Of a stretch of DNA of 64,000 bases, positions 22,041 through 30,005 are shown in pieces (the stretch's first letter is position 1; the number at the start of each line of letters is the position of its first letter). The DNA is from Spirosoma aerolatum (GTDB lineage: Bacteria; Bacteroidota; Bacteroidia; Cytophagales; Spirosomataceae). The translations under genes were made by a program, and so were the position numbers. Below the pieces are notes generated by a model. It worked only from the letters and a program-made list of their open reading frames with translations. It did not search any database and had not been told where the DNA came from. Location: assembly GCF_002056795.1 (NCBI RefSeq), contig NZ_CP020104.1:4721501-4785500 (forward strand). Reading direction: 5' to 3'.

Positions 22041-23282
22041 TTAAATAAACTTTTCATAAATCTCATCATCGGCAAAAGCGGCCAAACGACGGGTATAAAT
22101 CTCCATCGTTCTATACTCCGTAAAGCCGTTTTGTAATTGCAGTTTCTTCGGATTAATACCTAGCCGGATAGCTTTAATATTGCCGGTATGCTTCCAGCCG
22201 TAGACGGTATATTTGCCCGTAATCTTTAAGTCTGTAAGGATTTTTTTGTGTCGGTGGTAAAAGTGGTTTTTACCAACCGGAACCGGGCCGGGTTTACCAT
22301 CCTGACCAAAAACATAGTGTTCAGCCGGAAACGAACGAAGCTCTAAAAAGTCGATTAACTCAGTTAAGGGCTTAGGCAAGGTTGGCGTTTTGGTAATGCT
22401 GGTTTTCGACCGACCGGGCCGGATCATAACCGACCGTTCGCGCAAATCGCCAACTTTCATTAGTCGGACTTCTTTACCGGGCCGGGCAAAGCAGTAATGC
22501 ACGAAGTAGATGAATAGCAGTAGTGTATAATCCTGCCGTTTCTCTATCTCTGCAAAAATCTGTGTTGCCTGTTCGTCGGTGTACGGTTCGTGTAGCTCCG
22601 ATTCCTGCTTATGCACTAATTCCAAATCATTAGCCGGGCTAACATCGAAACGTTTACGGCCTTTCTTGGTGTAATACAGGAAAAAGGATTTTACCAGCCC
22701 TATTTCTTTACGTCGTGTAGTTGGGTGGCTGTGGAGCTTTAAAATGTAGTCTCGATACTTTTCACACAGTTCGGGCGTAAAGTCTTCAGTAGCTATTTGG
22801 CCTAGCTTATTCTTCTGAACAAAGGCTGTCAGCTTATCACCGAAGTTACGGTAAACCTTATACGATTCGGGCGTACTAAGCGACGTTTCCTTATCCCCCA
22901 AATACCGTTTTAAATCATCTAGCAGTAAGTGCGTATCCGGCTTGGTTACTGAGGTAGGCTTTTTCACTCCCGGCTTAATATCGGGGTTGTAAACCGCGCC
23001 ATTCTCTAACTGCTGATTGATGAAGCGTTCCCACTTCTGAGCTTCCTTTAATCGGTCGTCTTTCTTCTTTAGTTTATTGAAGTGCCGACTAAAGAAACGG
23101 CGTTCACATTGCTGGGTTTTAACATTCCATTGGTAGAACTCTAAAAGCCATGTTTTTGAGGTGTCGTAATCGAAGTGGTAAAGTTTACAAAGTCGGAAGG
23201 GTGGTATTGATTGAGAGTTGTTTTTCGGCAACTCCATAAGGGTACTTGTTAAGCGATTTGTTAAATTGAGGTGGCTGAACAT
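22041..23282 (-). CDS. int: Tyrosine-family site-specific integrase
   Basis: 413 residues (in-frame ATG at 23237 is an alternative start). An N-terminal arm-binding part, a SAM-like core-binding domain (about 125-215, DKLTAFVQKNKLGQIATEDF) and a catalytic domain are visible. Catalytic elements: Arg in FARPGKEVRLMKVGDL, the second box as YGWKHTGNIKAIRLG where the usual R(H)xxR region is changed, and the nucleophile Tyr in RTMEIYTRR. It lies 46 bp from the tRNA-Ala 3' end on the same strand, as expected for an integrase of a tRNA-inserted element, and should join attP to the tRNA 3' end. Confidence 0.88.
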   Translation of the reverse strand: MFSHLNLTNRLTSTLMELPKNNSQSIPPFRLCKLYHFDYDTSKTWLLEFYQWNVKTQQCERRFFSRHFNKLKKKDDRLKEAQKWERFINQQLENGAVYNPDIKPGVKKPTSVTKPDTHLLLDDLKRYLGDKETSLSTPESYKVYRNFGDKLTAFVQKNKLGQIATEDFTPELCEKYRDYILKLHSHPTTRRKEIGLVKSFFLYYTKKGRKRFDVSPANDLELVHKQESELHEPYTDEQATQIFAEIEKRQDYTLLLFIYFVHYCFARPGKEVRLMKVGDLRERSVMIRPGRSKTSITKTPTLPKPLTELIDFLELRSFPAEHYVFGQDGKPGPVPVGKNHFYHRHKKILTDLKITGKYTVYGWKHTGNIKAIRLGINPKKLQLQNGFTEYRTMEIYTRRLAAFADDEIYEKFI

Positions 23283-23285
23283 GAT

Positions 23286-23318
23286 AAATCCTGTTTTCCG
23301 GGCTGGAAAGCAGGATTT
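23286..23318. promoter_or_regulatory. Strong hairpin between tRNA-Ala and integrase
   Basis: Arms aaatcctgttttcc and ggaaagcaggattt pair over 14 bp (one G-U) around gggct. There is no T-run on the minus strand, so it is not a standard terminator. It lies in the path of any tRNA read-through into the integrase gene and could act in attenuation or in tRNA 3' processing. Confidence 0.55.
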
Positions 23319-23328
23319 AGGGGTGTTT
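23316..23328 (-). repeat. 13-bp inverted end motif, right copy
   Basis: Reverse complement of the motif at 4590-4602 (aaacacccctaaa), 2 bp from the att core. See the left copy for the proposed integrase arm-site role. Confidence 0.45.
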
Positions 23329-23329
23329 G

Positions 23330-23355
23330 GTGGAGAATATCGGATTCGAACCGAT
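23330..23355. repeat. attR, right attachment site in tRNA-Ala
   Basis: Covers the tRNA-Ala T-arm and acceptor 3' strand. The first 15 bases equal 4515-4529; the remainder matches the left site except for the T-loop. The right side keeps the complete tRNA, so the chromosomal tRNA body lies to the right and the element to the left. Confidence 0.85.
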
Positions 23356-23404
23356 GGCCTCTACAATGCCATTGTAGCGCTCTAGCCAACTGAGCTAATC
23401 CCCC
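23331..23404 (-). tRNA. tRNA-Ala (anticodon GGC)
   Basis: Minus strand, 74 nt. Acceptor gggggat pairs with attctcc with G-U pairs allowed, the D arm is gctcagttggctagagc, the anticodon loop atggcat gives GGC, and the T arm is atcggttcgaatccgat. Discriminator A is at 23331, and the next three bases (23330-23328) encode CCA. It remains intact although the element is inserted at its 3' end; the sequence beyond the core is supplied by the element. Confidence 0.95.
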
Positions 23405-23554
23405 GTTTTGTGGGTGCAAAGATGATGAAAAAATCTACTCATCCAACTCCAATAGCCATTTTTTTTACTCCAGTCAATATACTTTCCCGCCTACACGGTT
23501 AATGTTTGTTTTCTGTTATCAAATGTGTAGTTTTGACAATAGTCTAGTAACCGT

Positions 23555-23809
23555 ATGCATACCGTTTATATCATATACAGCCCTACCATCGACCAGTACT
23601 TCATTGGTCAGACTAAGGACCTCCGCATCACCCTGTGGCAACACAATGCCAAAACCAACCCGGCCACAGCCGATGGGAAACCCTGGGAAGTGAAGTTTAC
23701 GCAGCAGTTCCCAACCCGAAACGAAGCCCTAAGTCTGGAAATGAAGTTGAAGAAAAAAGATCGCGCCCACTGGGAAGAACTCATCAATAGCACCCAGCCA
23801 ACCGTCTGA
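23555..23809 (+). CDS. GIY-YIG nuclease-family protein
   Basis: 84 residues. The start HTVYIIYSPTIDQYFIGQT carries the GIY-YIG pattern in its VYI-YIG variant, followed by RITLWQHN with the conserved Arg region and EALSLEMKLKKK containing the metal-binding Glu. This matches the short UPF0213/YhbQ-like proteins common in Bacteroidota, whose cellular role is not settled. First chromosomal gene right of the tRNA. Confidence 0.82.
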   Translation: MHTVYIIYSPTIDQYFIGQTKDLRITLWQHNAKTNPATADGKPWEVKFTQQFPTRNEALSLEMKLKKKDRAHWEELINSTQPTV

Positions 23810-23830
23810 ACTCATCCACCATTGTATAGA

Positions 23831-23862
23831 AAAACCGCTCCAGAGAGCGGTTTTCGTTTTTT
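23831..23862 (+). terminator. Intrinsic terminator
   Basis: Arms aaaaccgctc (23831-23840) and gagcggtttt (23845-23854) with a 4-nt loop, then cgtttttt. It ends the GIY-YIG transcript. Confidence 0.85.
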
Positions 23863-23919
23863 AGTTCTTATTCATTTCAGTATCATAAGCATTTATATGC
23901 CATCTCTCAACAGTAATAT

Positions 23920-23968
23920 GCGTGCCGTAGGTACGATACTGTTAATCAATTTCGTACCTACGGCACGC
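23920..23968. repeat. 17-bp inverted repeat, REP-like hairpin
   Basis: gcgtgccgtaggtacga (23920-23936) and its exact complement (23952-23968) around a 15-nt loop in a noncoding gap. No T-run follows. The GC-rich sequence in an AT-rich gap suggests a dispersed palindromic element. Confidence 0.55.
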
Positions 23969-24079
23969 CTTATGCAGTCAATCTGGTTGTAGCTGCAAAC
24001 ATTGGATCGCTACGCAATTAGTTAGTCTGAAAACCTCTTAGTTAAAGGCGCATTCGTTGTTGGCAGTACCCACTATTCA

Positions 24080-24703
24080 TCAAAATGGCCGCAGAGCTTT
24101 GACGAAACGGCCTTTGAAATAATCGCTGTATAGGTTGTCTTCACGTACACCCCGTGAAGACGACGCGTGGATAAACCGGATTTCCTGAGCGCCGTTTACC
24201 TCTGTCACAATACCCGTATGCGAGACATACCCCGCCTGCCCCTTATCGGGAACAAAGAAAATCAGATCACCGGGCAGAATTTCGGCCACTTCTACTTCAT
24301 GCCCCACTTCCGACTGCTGCCACGATATCCGTGGCATTCGCAGGCCAACCGTGTTGAACACGGCAAAGACTAATCCAGAGCAATCGATCCCATCGGTCGT
24401 GTTGCCCCCCGAACGATACGGCGTACCCGTGTAGGTTCGGGCAATTTTCACGACCTCAGGTACGTATCGATTTTCGTACGTTCGCGAATCCACGACCCTA
24501 CCCGTAGGTTTGGCCGGAACAGCGGGAGGACGAGCAGGCGTCTTACCCGTTGACGCACGACGGGCAACAGGCTTAGCCGATGATGGACGACGACTGACGG
24601 AGGGGCCCGACGAACGGAGGGCTTCGCAGGAAGAAAGCAATGAAAGCAGGCAGGCGCTCAGCAGAACGGGACCGACAGTAGCCCGGAACCAGCGTTGTTG
24701 CAT
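24080..24703 (-). CDS. NlpC/P60 cell-wall peptidase, lipoprotein
   Basis: 207 residues from the ATG at 24703 (MQQRWFRATVGPVLLSACLL), chosen because the signal peptide begins there; an in-frame start at 24766 is less likely. Lipobox LLSSC near residue 26, then a Pro/Arg/Ala-rich linker, then the NlpC/P60 domain (about 85-207) with catalytic Cys in GIDCSGLVF, His in VSHTGIV and His in RFIHASS. It cleaves peptide stems of peptidoglycan from the periplasmic side. Member of the Spr/MepS-like group by size. Confidence 0.88.
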   Translation of the reverse strand: MQQRWFRATVGPVLLSACLLSLLSSCEALRSSGPSVSRRPSSAKPVARRASTGKTPARPPAVPAKPTGRVVDSRTYENRYVPEVVKIARTYTGTPYRSGGNTTDGIDCSGLVFAVFNTVGLRMPRISWQQSEVGHEVEVAEILPGDLIFFVPDKGQAGYVSHTGIVTEVNGAQEIRFIHASSSRGVREDNLYSDYFKGRFVKALRPF

Positions 24704-24770
24704 ACGGATTGGGGTTTGGATCGTAAGTGCCTTTAAGTAACGCGAAAGCACATAGGAACAATGCAACCTA

Positions 24771-26930
24771 TCAAAATTTCATCGATAATCCAATACGTTT
24801 ACGGGCTTTATCGACTTCCATCACCTTAACTTTTACTTTCTGGTGCACCTTCACCACCGTTTTCGGGTCCGAAACAAAATGGTTGGCCATCTGCGAAACG
24901 TGTACCAGACCATCCTGCTTCACACCAATATCGACAAAAGCACCGAAGGCCGTAATGTTGGTCACGACCCCTGGTAGCACCATACCCTCGTGCAAATCAT
25001 CGACCGACCGAACGCGGGCATCGTATTCAAACACCGACAATTGCTCACGTGGATCACGACCGGGTTTGGCAAGCTCAGCCAGAATGTCGCGCAGGGTGGG
25101 TAAACCGGCGGTATCAGTCACGTATCGCTCGGGTTTGATCTGCTGACGTAATTCGGGGCGACGAATCAAGTCTGTTACGGTGCTGTCCGCATCTTTGGCC
25201 ATACGTTCTACAATGGCATAGCGTTCGGGATGAACGGCACTATTATCTAACGGATTTTTAGCTCCTTCGATACGTAAGAATCCGGCACACTGCTCAAATA
25301 CCTTTGGTCCGAGCCGGGCTACTTTTTTCAACTGATCGCGCGAACTGAAGGCACCGTGTTCGGCCCGGTACGCAACTATGTTATTTGCTAACTGTGGGCC
25401 TAAACCTGATACATACCGAAGCAGATACGCACTAGCGGTGTTGAGCGATACCCCTACCTGGTTCACGCAGCTTTCAACCACCATATCCAGACTGGTTTTT
25501 AAATCGGTCTGGTCAACGTCGTGCTGGTACTGCCCAACGCCAATGGATTTGGGGTCTATCTTAACCAGTTCGGCCAGTGGGTCCATCAGTCGGCGGCCAA
25601 TACTGACGGCTCCGCGAACCGTTACGTCGTGGTCTGGAAATTCGCTCCGGGCCACTTCCGATGCCGAATAGATAGAAGCGCCCTGTTCACTTACCATAAA
25701 GATGGGGATTCGTTCGCCCGATGGTTTGGTGAGGTTCTGGCTTTGAATAAACTCTTCCGCTTCCCGCCCAGCTGTTCCGTTTCCGATCGCAACCGCATCG
25801 ATCTTGTACTGAGCAACTAATCTCTGAACTACCTGCGCGGCCTGTTGGCGCTGCGCTTCGGATTGGGTCAGGTATAATACCGTATCGGTCAACAAATTAC
25901 CCTGGGCGTCCAGACAAACTGTTTTGCACCCCGTTCGATAGCCGGGATCGATAGCCAATACCCGCTGCTGACCGAGGGGAGGACTCAGCAGCAACTGCCG
26001 CAGATTTTCCGCAAAAATCCGAATAGCCTCGGCATCAGCCTTTTCTTTCGAACTATTGGCAAATTCGGTTTCAAGCGATGGTTTGAGCAGTCGTTTGTAG
26101 CCGTCCCGAATTGCCAGGGAAAGCTGTTCCTTACAGGCCGGCGTTCCCGACCGTTCGGCAACGAACTGCCGCTCAAGCCGTTCGATAGCCGCGTCTTCAT
26201 CGGGGCCGATGCTCACACTCAAAAAGCCTTCGGCTTCTCCTCTACGCAGGGCCAGCAAGCGGTGCGAGGGTACGCGCCGAAGGGGTTCGGCAAAATCGAA
26301 GTAATCTTTAAATTTTATCCCTTCTGTATCCTTGCCCTTTTTGACGACCGATCTGATGATAGCTTCGCGGTCGAACAGGTTCCTTATGCGTTGTCGGGCG
26401 TCGGTATCTTCACTAATGCGTTCGGCCAGAATATCGCGTGCCCCCTGCAACGCATCCTCTACGGTCGGCACTGCATCCGACAAATAGCGCTGGGCAATTC
26501 GTTCCAGATCCGGTTCCCGTTGCGCCATCAGCAGGTTGGCCAGTGGCTCCAGCCCGCGCTCAATCGCCAGCACGGCACGGGTTTTCCGCTTTTGTTTGTA
26601 GGGTAAATACAGGTCCTCCAGATCGACCAGCGAATCGGTAGTTTCAATTTTCTTACGCAGTTCGGGAGTAAGTTTCCCCTGCTCGTCAATGGCTTTCAGG
26701 ATAGCTTCCCGGCGTTTGTCGAGTTCAAGTAGTTTTTGATAGGTTTCCCGGATTTGTCCAATCTGCACTTCATCGAGAGGGCCACGATCGGGCGAGGTAG
26801 TAGCTTCTTTGCGGTATCGGGCAATGAAGGGGACGGTAGCTCCGCCGTTGAGTAATTCGATGGTAGCAGCCACTGCCCGGTTGTTCAGGCCGAGCCGGGC
26901 AGCTACCCGTTGGTCAATAGATAGGGTCAT
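24771..26930 (-). CDS. tex: Tex-family RNA-binding transcription accessory protein
   Basis: 719 residues, near the family length. The N-terminal Tex domain (VAARLGLNNRAVAATIELLN; VPFIARYRKEATTSPDRG), the YqgF-like RNase H fold (VLAIDPGYRTGCKTV), helix-hairpin-helix motifs (VNQVGVSLNTASAYLLRYVS; ARLGPKVFEQCAGFLRI) and a C-terminal S1 domain (MVLPGVVTNITAFGAFVDIG) are all present in order. Tex binds nucleic acids and affects transcription and RNA processing. Likely a single-gene transcript. Confidence 0.93.
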   Translation of the reverse strand: MTLSIDQRVAARLGLNNRAVAATIELLNGGATVPFIARYRKEATTSPDRGPLDEVQIGQIRETYQKLLELDKRREAILKAIDEQGKLTPELRKKIETTDSLVDLEDLYLPYKQKRKTRAVLAIERGLEPLANLLMAQREPDLERIAQRYLSDAVPTVEDALQGARDILAERISEDTDARQRIRNLFDREAIIRSVVKKGKDTEGIKFKDYFDFAEPLRRVPSHRLLALRRGEAEGFLSVSIGPDEDAAIERLERQFVAERSGTPACKEQLSLAIRDGYKRLLKPSLETEFANSSKEKADAEAIRIFAENLRQLLLSPPLGQQRVLAIDPGYRTGCKTVCLDAQGNLLTDTVLYLTQSEAQRQQAAQVVQRLVAQYKIDAVAIGNGTAGREAEEFIQSQNLTKPSGERIPIFMVSEQGASIYSASEVARSEFPDHDVTVRGAVSIGRRLMDPLAELVKIDPKSIGVGQYQHDVDQTDLKTSLDMVVESCVNQVGVSLNTASAYLLRYVSGLGPQLANNIVAYRAEHGAFSSRDQLKKVARLGPKVFEQCAGFLRIEGAKNPLDNSAVHPERYAIVERMAKDADSTVTDLIRRPELRQQIKPERYVTDTAGLPTLRDILAELAKPGRDPREQLSVFEYDARVRSVDDLHEGMVLPGVVTNITAFGAFVDIGVKQDGLVHVSQMANHFVSDPKTVVKVHQKVKVKVMEVDKARKRIGLSMKF

Positions 26931-26945
26931 TAATAGTCATTGGTT

Positions 26946-27014
26946 GTCATTTACTGGTGATTGATAGTCATTGGTTGTAAAACGATGAATGACTATCAAT
27001 CACCAGTAAATGAC
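26946..27014. repeat. 27-bp perfect inverted repeat upstream of tex
   Basis: Exact arms 26946-26972 and 26988-27014 (inner part ttactggtgattgatagtca) with a 15-nt loop; a 14-bp direct repeat (tagtcattggttgt) also begins at 26934 and 26965. Locus-specific intergenic hairpin with no T-run. Confidence 0.6.
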
Positions 27015-27060
27015 CAATTGGTTCGTCCACAAAAATGGCGCGGGAAACTGATAGGGCAAA

Positions 27061-27088
27061 AAAAAACATGCCTTGAGGCATGTTTTTT
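27061..27088 (-). terminator. Intrinsic terminator of the cold-shock gene
   Basis: Arms aaaaaacatgcc and ggcatgtttttt around ttga; on the minus strand the stem ends in a T-run, 27 bp after the cold-shock protein stop. Confidence 0.85.
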
Positions 27089-27115
27089 TCAACGGCTTGT
27101 CTTTATATCTTACAA

Positions 27116-27307
27116 TTAAGCTATTTCGACATTAACGGCGTTTAAGCCTTTCCGTCCACGCTCGACGTTAAATTTCACTTTGTCGTTTTCGCGGATTTGG
27201 TCGATGAGGCCAGTAGCGTGTACAAAAATATCTTCGCCACCTTCATCGGGTTTAATGAAACCAAACCCTTTGGTTTCATTAAAGAATTTTACAGTTCCTG
27301 TTTGCAT
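27116..27307 (-). CDS. Cold-shock domain protein
   Basis: 63 residues, a single cold-shock OB-fold: GTVKFFNETKGFGFIKPDEG with the RNP1 motif GFGFIKP and RNP2 DIFVHAT. Binds single-stranded RNA or DNA as an RNA chaperone. The upstream leader before the next plus-strand gene is long and AT-rich, as often seen for cold-shock genes, but I cannot define a thermosensor there. Confidence 0.95.
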   Translation of the reverse strand: MQTGTVKFFNETKGFGFIKPDEGGEDIFVHATGLIDQIRENDKVKFNVERGRKGLNAVNVEIA

Positions 27308-27447
27308 TGTTTGTTATAAATTTGGGCGAATAACGTGACAATAAAATTTATTTCCAAATGATTTTCAGATTTTCCGCTGTGAAAACGTTATTTTCAGAAA
27401 GCCTTTCGTTTCCCTGCCATTTCATACGTCAATGCCGCTTCTTTGCG

Positions 27448-27455
27448 TAATTTTG
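27448..27455 (+). promoter_or_regulatory. Possible Bacteroidota -7 element
   Basis: taattttg fits the TAnnTTTG consensus, 26 bp before the GTG start of the M23 peptidase gene. No clear -33 TTG at the usual spacing, so the call is weak. Confidence 0.3.
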
Positions 27456-27480
27456 ACGAATTAATCGAACCATTAGCGTA

Positions 27481-28296
27481 GTGAAGATTGACCTAACTCT
27501 GTACATGCGGGTATTGGGTATTGTGGGAGCGTTATTGATTGGAGGCCTGAATGCGGCCTCATCCCAAACGGTGATCAGTGACTCCGACGAACCATCCGTT
27601 TATACGTATTGTCAGCGATTTCAGACACTTTATACACAAATCCGCGAACAAAGTATAACACCCGACTCCGCCCGCATGCAGTTCAGCCGTATTATGCATG
27701 GGTTACAGGAGCGGTTTCATAGTCAGGAGAGTTTCCAGTTGGATTCTATCCAACGCGACAGTCTACGCCGATCTGGTCAGTACTTCAATTTTCCTATTAA
27801 AGGTTATTCACCCAGCGCCATCGGGGGTAAACATGGGGAAGGATATAGAGGTACGGGCTTCGATCTGTTCGATTACAATGTTCGGGGAAGCCACCCAGCA
27901 CAGGACATCTTCATCAGCGACCGAAATCAGGATGTTATCGACGACCGTACAGGTGCCCCCGTCGATATATTAGCCATGACATCCGGCCTTGTCATCGGCA
28001 TTGAAACGCAGTGGAAGCCCGGTTCCGAATACCGGGGCGGCAACTGGATCTGGGTGTATGACCCCATCCTGCATGGTCTGTTTTATTATGCCCATAACAG
28101 CCAGATCGATGTCCGTCCCGGCGATTGGGTGCAGGGCGGGCAAAAACTGGCCGAAATGGGCCGTACGGGTTTTAACGCCTACAAATCCCGCTCTCCAACT
28201 CACCTGCACCTGATGTATCTTCAAATTCAGCCAGATGGTCTACCGCAGCCACTCAATACCTACCCATGGCTGGTAACGGCACGGCTGACCAAGTAA
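27481..28296 (+). CDS. Secreted M23 (LytM-type) peptidase
   Basis: 271 residues from a GTG at 27481 (ATG at 27505 also possible, starting directly at the signal peptide MRVLGIVGALLIGG). The mature part has an N-terminal helical region and a C-terminal M23 domain with zinc ligands in GSHPAQDIF and THLHLM and the catalytic-site stretch GLFYYAHNSQIDV. The first zinc motif is HxxxD, as in active LytM proteins, so it probably cuts peptidoglycan cross-bridges. Convergent with the acyltransferase gene downstream. Confidence 0.87.
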   Translation: MKIDLTLYMRVLGIVGALLIGGLNAASSQTVISDSDEPSVYTYCQRFQTLYTQIREQSITPDSARMQFSRIMHGLQERFHSQESFQLDSIQRDSLRRSGQYFNFPIKGYSPSAIGGKHGEGYRGTGFDLFDYNVRGSHPAQDIFISDRNQDVIDDRTGAPVDILAMTSGLVIGIETQWKPGSEYRGGNWIWVYDPILHGLFYYAHNSQIDVRPGDWVQGGQKLAEMGRTGFNAYKSRSPTHLHLMYLQIQPDGLPQPLNTYPWLVTARLTK

Positions 28297-28378
28297 TGCC
28301 ATTTTTCTTCAAATCAACTGTTCTTGCAGCCATTAACCGGCGAATAGTATTGAAGCCGAATAGAAGGGCCGTGACAAT

Positions 28379-29560
28379 TCATAGAACCTGAGCAGCCAGT
28401 GAGTTTCTTCGAAGCAGACTGACGCTGAGCCAACTCAGGCTTAAAGCCCCTGCAAATACGAACAGAAACTTTACCCAAACGGGCAGAGAAGCGTCAAGAA
28501 AAGTAAATTGTAGCCACGTAACAAATGGATAGTGTACGATGTAAATGCCATAAGCCCTACCTGACAGATTCGTCCAGCCGACACTGGGTTTTCTAAGGGC
28601 TTGTCGGAAAATGCTTAGACAGGCCGCCATACTTGCTAAGCAACTCACAACAAAGGCCAGATCGTACAGCAAATAACCCTCAACGGATGAGATTAGACCC
28701 TGCTTTACCCAATTTTCGCCCAGTGCAGATACCCGTATAACCAGCCAGTAGGCGAACAAACTCACAAGCAGCCAAACCATCCAGTGGCGATTAAATAACC
28801 TGTCGTGCTGAAACAAATATGGCTGCCAGTCGGCACTTCCTAAGCCAACGCCTACCCAAAAAAACAGCAGATAAAAGACGACCCGATTAAGCTGAAAGTC
28901 GAAAGGGCCCCAATTGCCGATCCAGGTGTATTGACCCACCCATAAGCTCAATGGGATTAACGAAACAGCAGCACATCCATACACAAGTAATCCGAAGCGA
29001 AAAGGCTTTCGAATGAGTTGAACCAAGCTCTCTCCAAGGGTCGAAAAAAAGGACGGAAACAGCCAGTATACCAGCGCGGTAACAGCATCGAACGCCAACA
29101 GCAGCCAAATAAACCAGGGCGGTCCGACAGGCCATTGCTGGGTAATCACGTAATCCTCTATAAACCCAGCCAGACTAGTCGAATTCGTGGATAGGTAAAA
29201 CGAGGGTAGATAGGCCAGCGGAATAATCAATAACTCAGCAATGAGAAACGGAATCCCCAGCCGAACAAATCGACCCTTCAAATAGACTTGACTGCCCTTC
29301 TTGCGTAGCCCCCGGTACACAAACAATCCACTGACGAAAAACATCAGGGCCATGAAGAATACGTCATTGAACCCAATAAACCTATCCATAACCGCCCAGC
29401 GCCCATTATCGACAATGGGAGCGGTCGAATAGATGTAGTGAGTAGAGTCAAAAAAGGCAAATGTTGGGTAGGCTAAAGCGGCATGGTGCCCAACAACCAG
29501 AAGGGTAATAAATGCCCGAAGATAATCAACCCAAATTGCACGCGAACCATCGATTGCCAT
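28379..29560 (-). CDS. Acyltransferase family 3 membrane protein
   Basis: 393 residues from the ATG at 29560 (MAIDGSRAIWVDYLRAFITL); an upstream in-frame start at 29608 adds an unconvincing leader. About ten membrane segments, with the family's conserved His pair in VVGHHAALAYPTF near the first. Acyltransferase_3 enzymes add acetyl or other acyl groups to exported glycans or lipids; the MdoC/OpgC subgroup is the nearest in feel. Substrate not indicated by neighbours. Confidence 0.85.
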   Translation of the reverse strand: MAIDGSRAIWVDYLRAFITLLVVGHHAALAYPTFAFFDSTHYIYSTAPIVDNGRWAVMDRFIGFNDVFFMALMFFVSGLFVYRGLRKKGSQVYLKGRFVRLGIPFLIAELLIIPLAYLPSFYLSTNSTSLAGFIEDYVITQQWPVGPPWFIWLLLAFDAVTALVYWLFPSFFSTLGESLVQLIRKPFRFGLLVYGCAAVSLIPLSLWVGQYTWIGNWGPFDFQLNRVVFYLLFFWVGVGLGSADWQPYLFQHDRLFNRHWMVWLLVSLFAYWLVIRVSALGENWVKQGLISSVEGYLLYDLAFVVSCLASMAACLSIFRQALRKPSVGWTNLSGRAYGIYIVHYPFVTWLQFTFLDASLPVWVKFLFVFAGALSLSWLSVSLLRRNSLAAQVL

Positions 29561-29693
29561 ACAAAGCCTACATAAACACTCATGCAGGAAAGACCGAAAA
29601 ACAATCAATATGTTGCGTGGATACGAGACTATTCAGGTTGACATTTCGGAAACCACCCATTTGGCTGTACATGCCAGCAGGGCGAGTAAGCCG

Positions 29694-29903
29694 TTACGAC
29701 TCCCGAACAAGATTCACACCCGTGACCAGAAATATCATGCCGACAATAAAAGGGGCAGCCGATTCGGCTTTCGAAACGTGCAGGCCCAAAACCGCTTTTC
29801 CTTCCGACAGAAAAGCAACTAGCGCGAATAATACGACTACGACACCCAGGATGGTGAGTGCTGCGCCAAAAAAGCGCCGAAAGTTGGTATTGTTGTTGTC
29901 CAT
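29694..29903 (-). CDS. Small two-span membrane protein
   Basis: 69 residues from the ATG at 29903 (MDNNNTNFRRFFGAALTILG). Two membrane segments (about 11-32 and 48-66) with a short loop. Longer in-frame starts exist up to 29999 but add sequence read from a hairpin-rich gap. Unknown family; similar tiny membrane proteins are common in Bacteroidota. Confidence 0.65.
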   Translation of the reverse strand: MDNNNTNFRRFFGAALTILGVVVVLFALVAFLSEGKAVLGLHVSKAESAAPFIVGMIFLVTGVNLVRES

Positions 29904-30005
29904 AAAAAAATATGAATGACTAATGAACACTATATTATGAACAATGAGAAATGGCGGCACAAGCACCCGGTTGCTCATTATCCATCCTACATTGTTCATT
30001 GTCCA

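Larger units (their letters stand above)
4515..23344. mobile_element. Integrated element in tRNA-Ala, virus-like, about 18.8 kb
   Basis: Bounded by a 15-bp identical core (4515-4529 and 23330-23344) inside a 26-bp imperfect direct repeat. The right copy is the 3' end of tRNA-Ala(GGC), and a tyrosine integrase lies 46 bp from it. Gene order is: repressor-like HTH, divergent early operon with RepA-like ATPase, repeat-rich control region, accessory genes, a 9.5-kb one-way cassette of small membrane and muralytic proteins, defence-like cargo, integrase. I find no terminase, portal, tail, relaxase or secretion-system genes, which argues against a tailed prophage or ICE. I infer a non-tailed, possibly membrane-containing provirus or a relative of one. 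The boundaries are well supported; the viral identity is inference. Confidence 0.85.

Noticed and set aside
4515..23344. The element as an integrative conjugative element
   Set aside because: No relaxase, coupling protein, VirB4-like ATPase or other transfer genes are visible on either strand.
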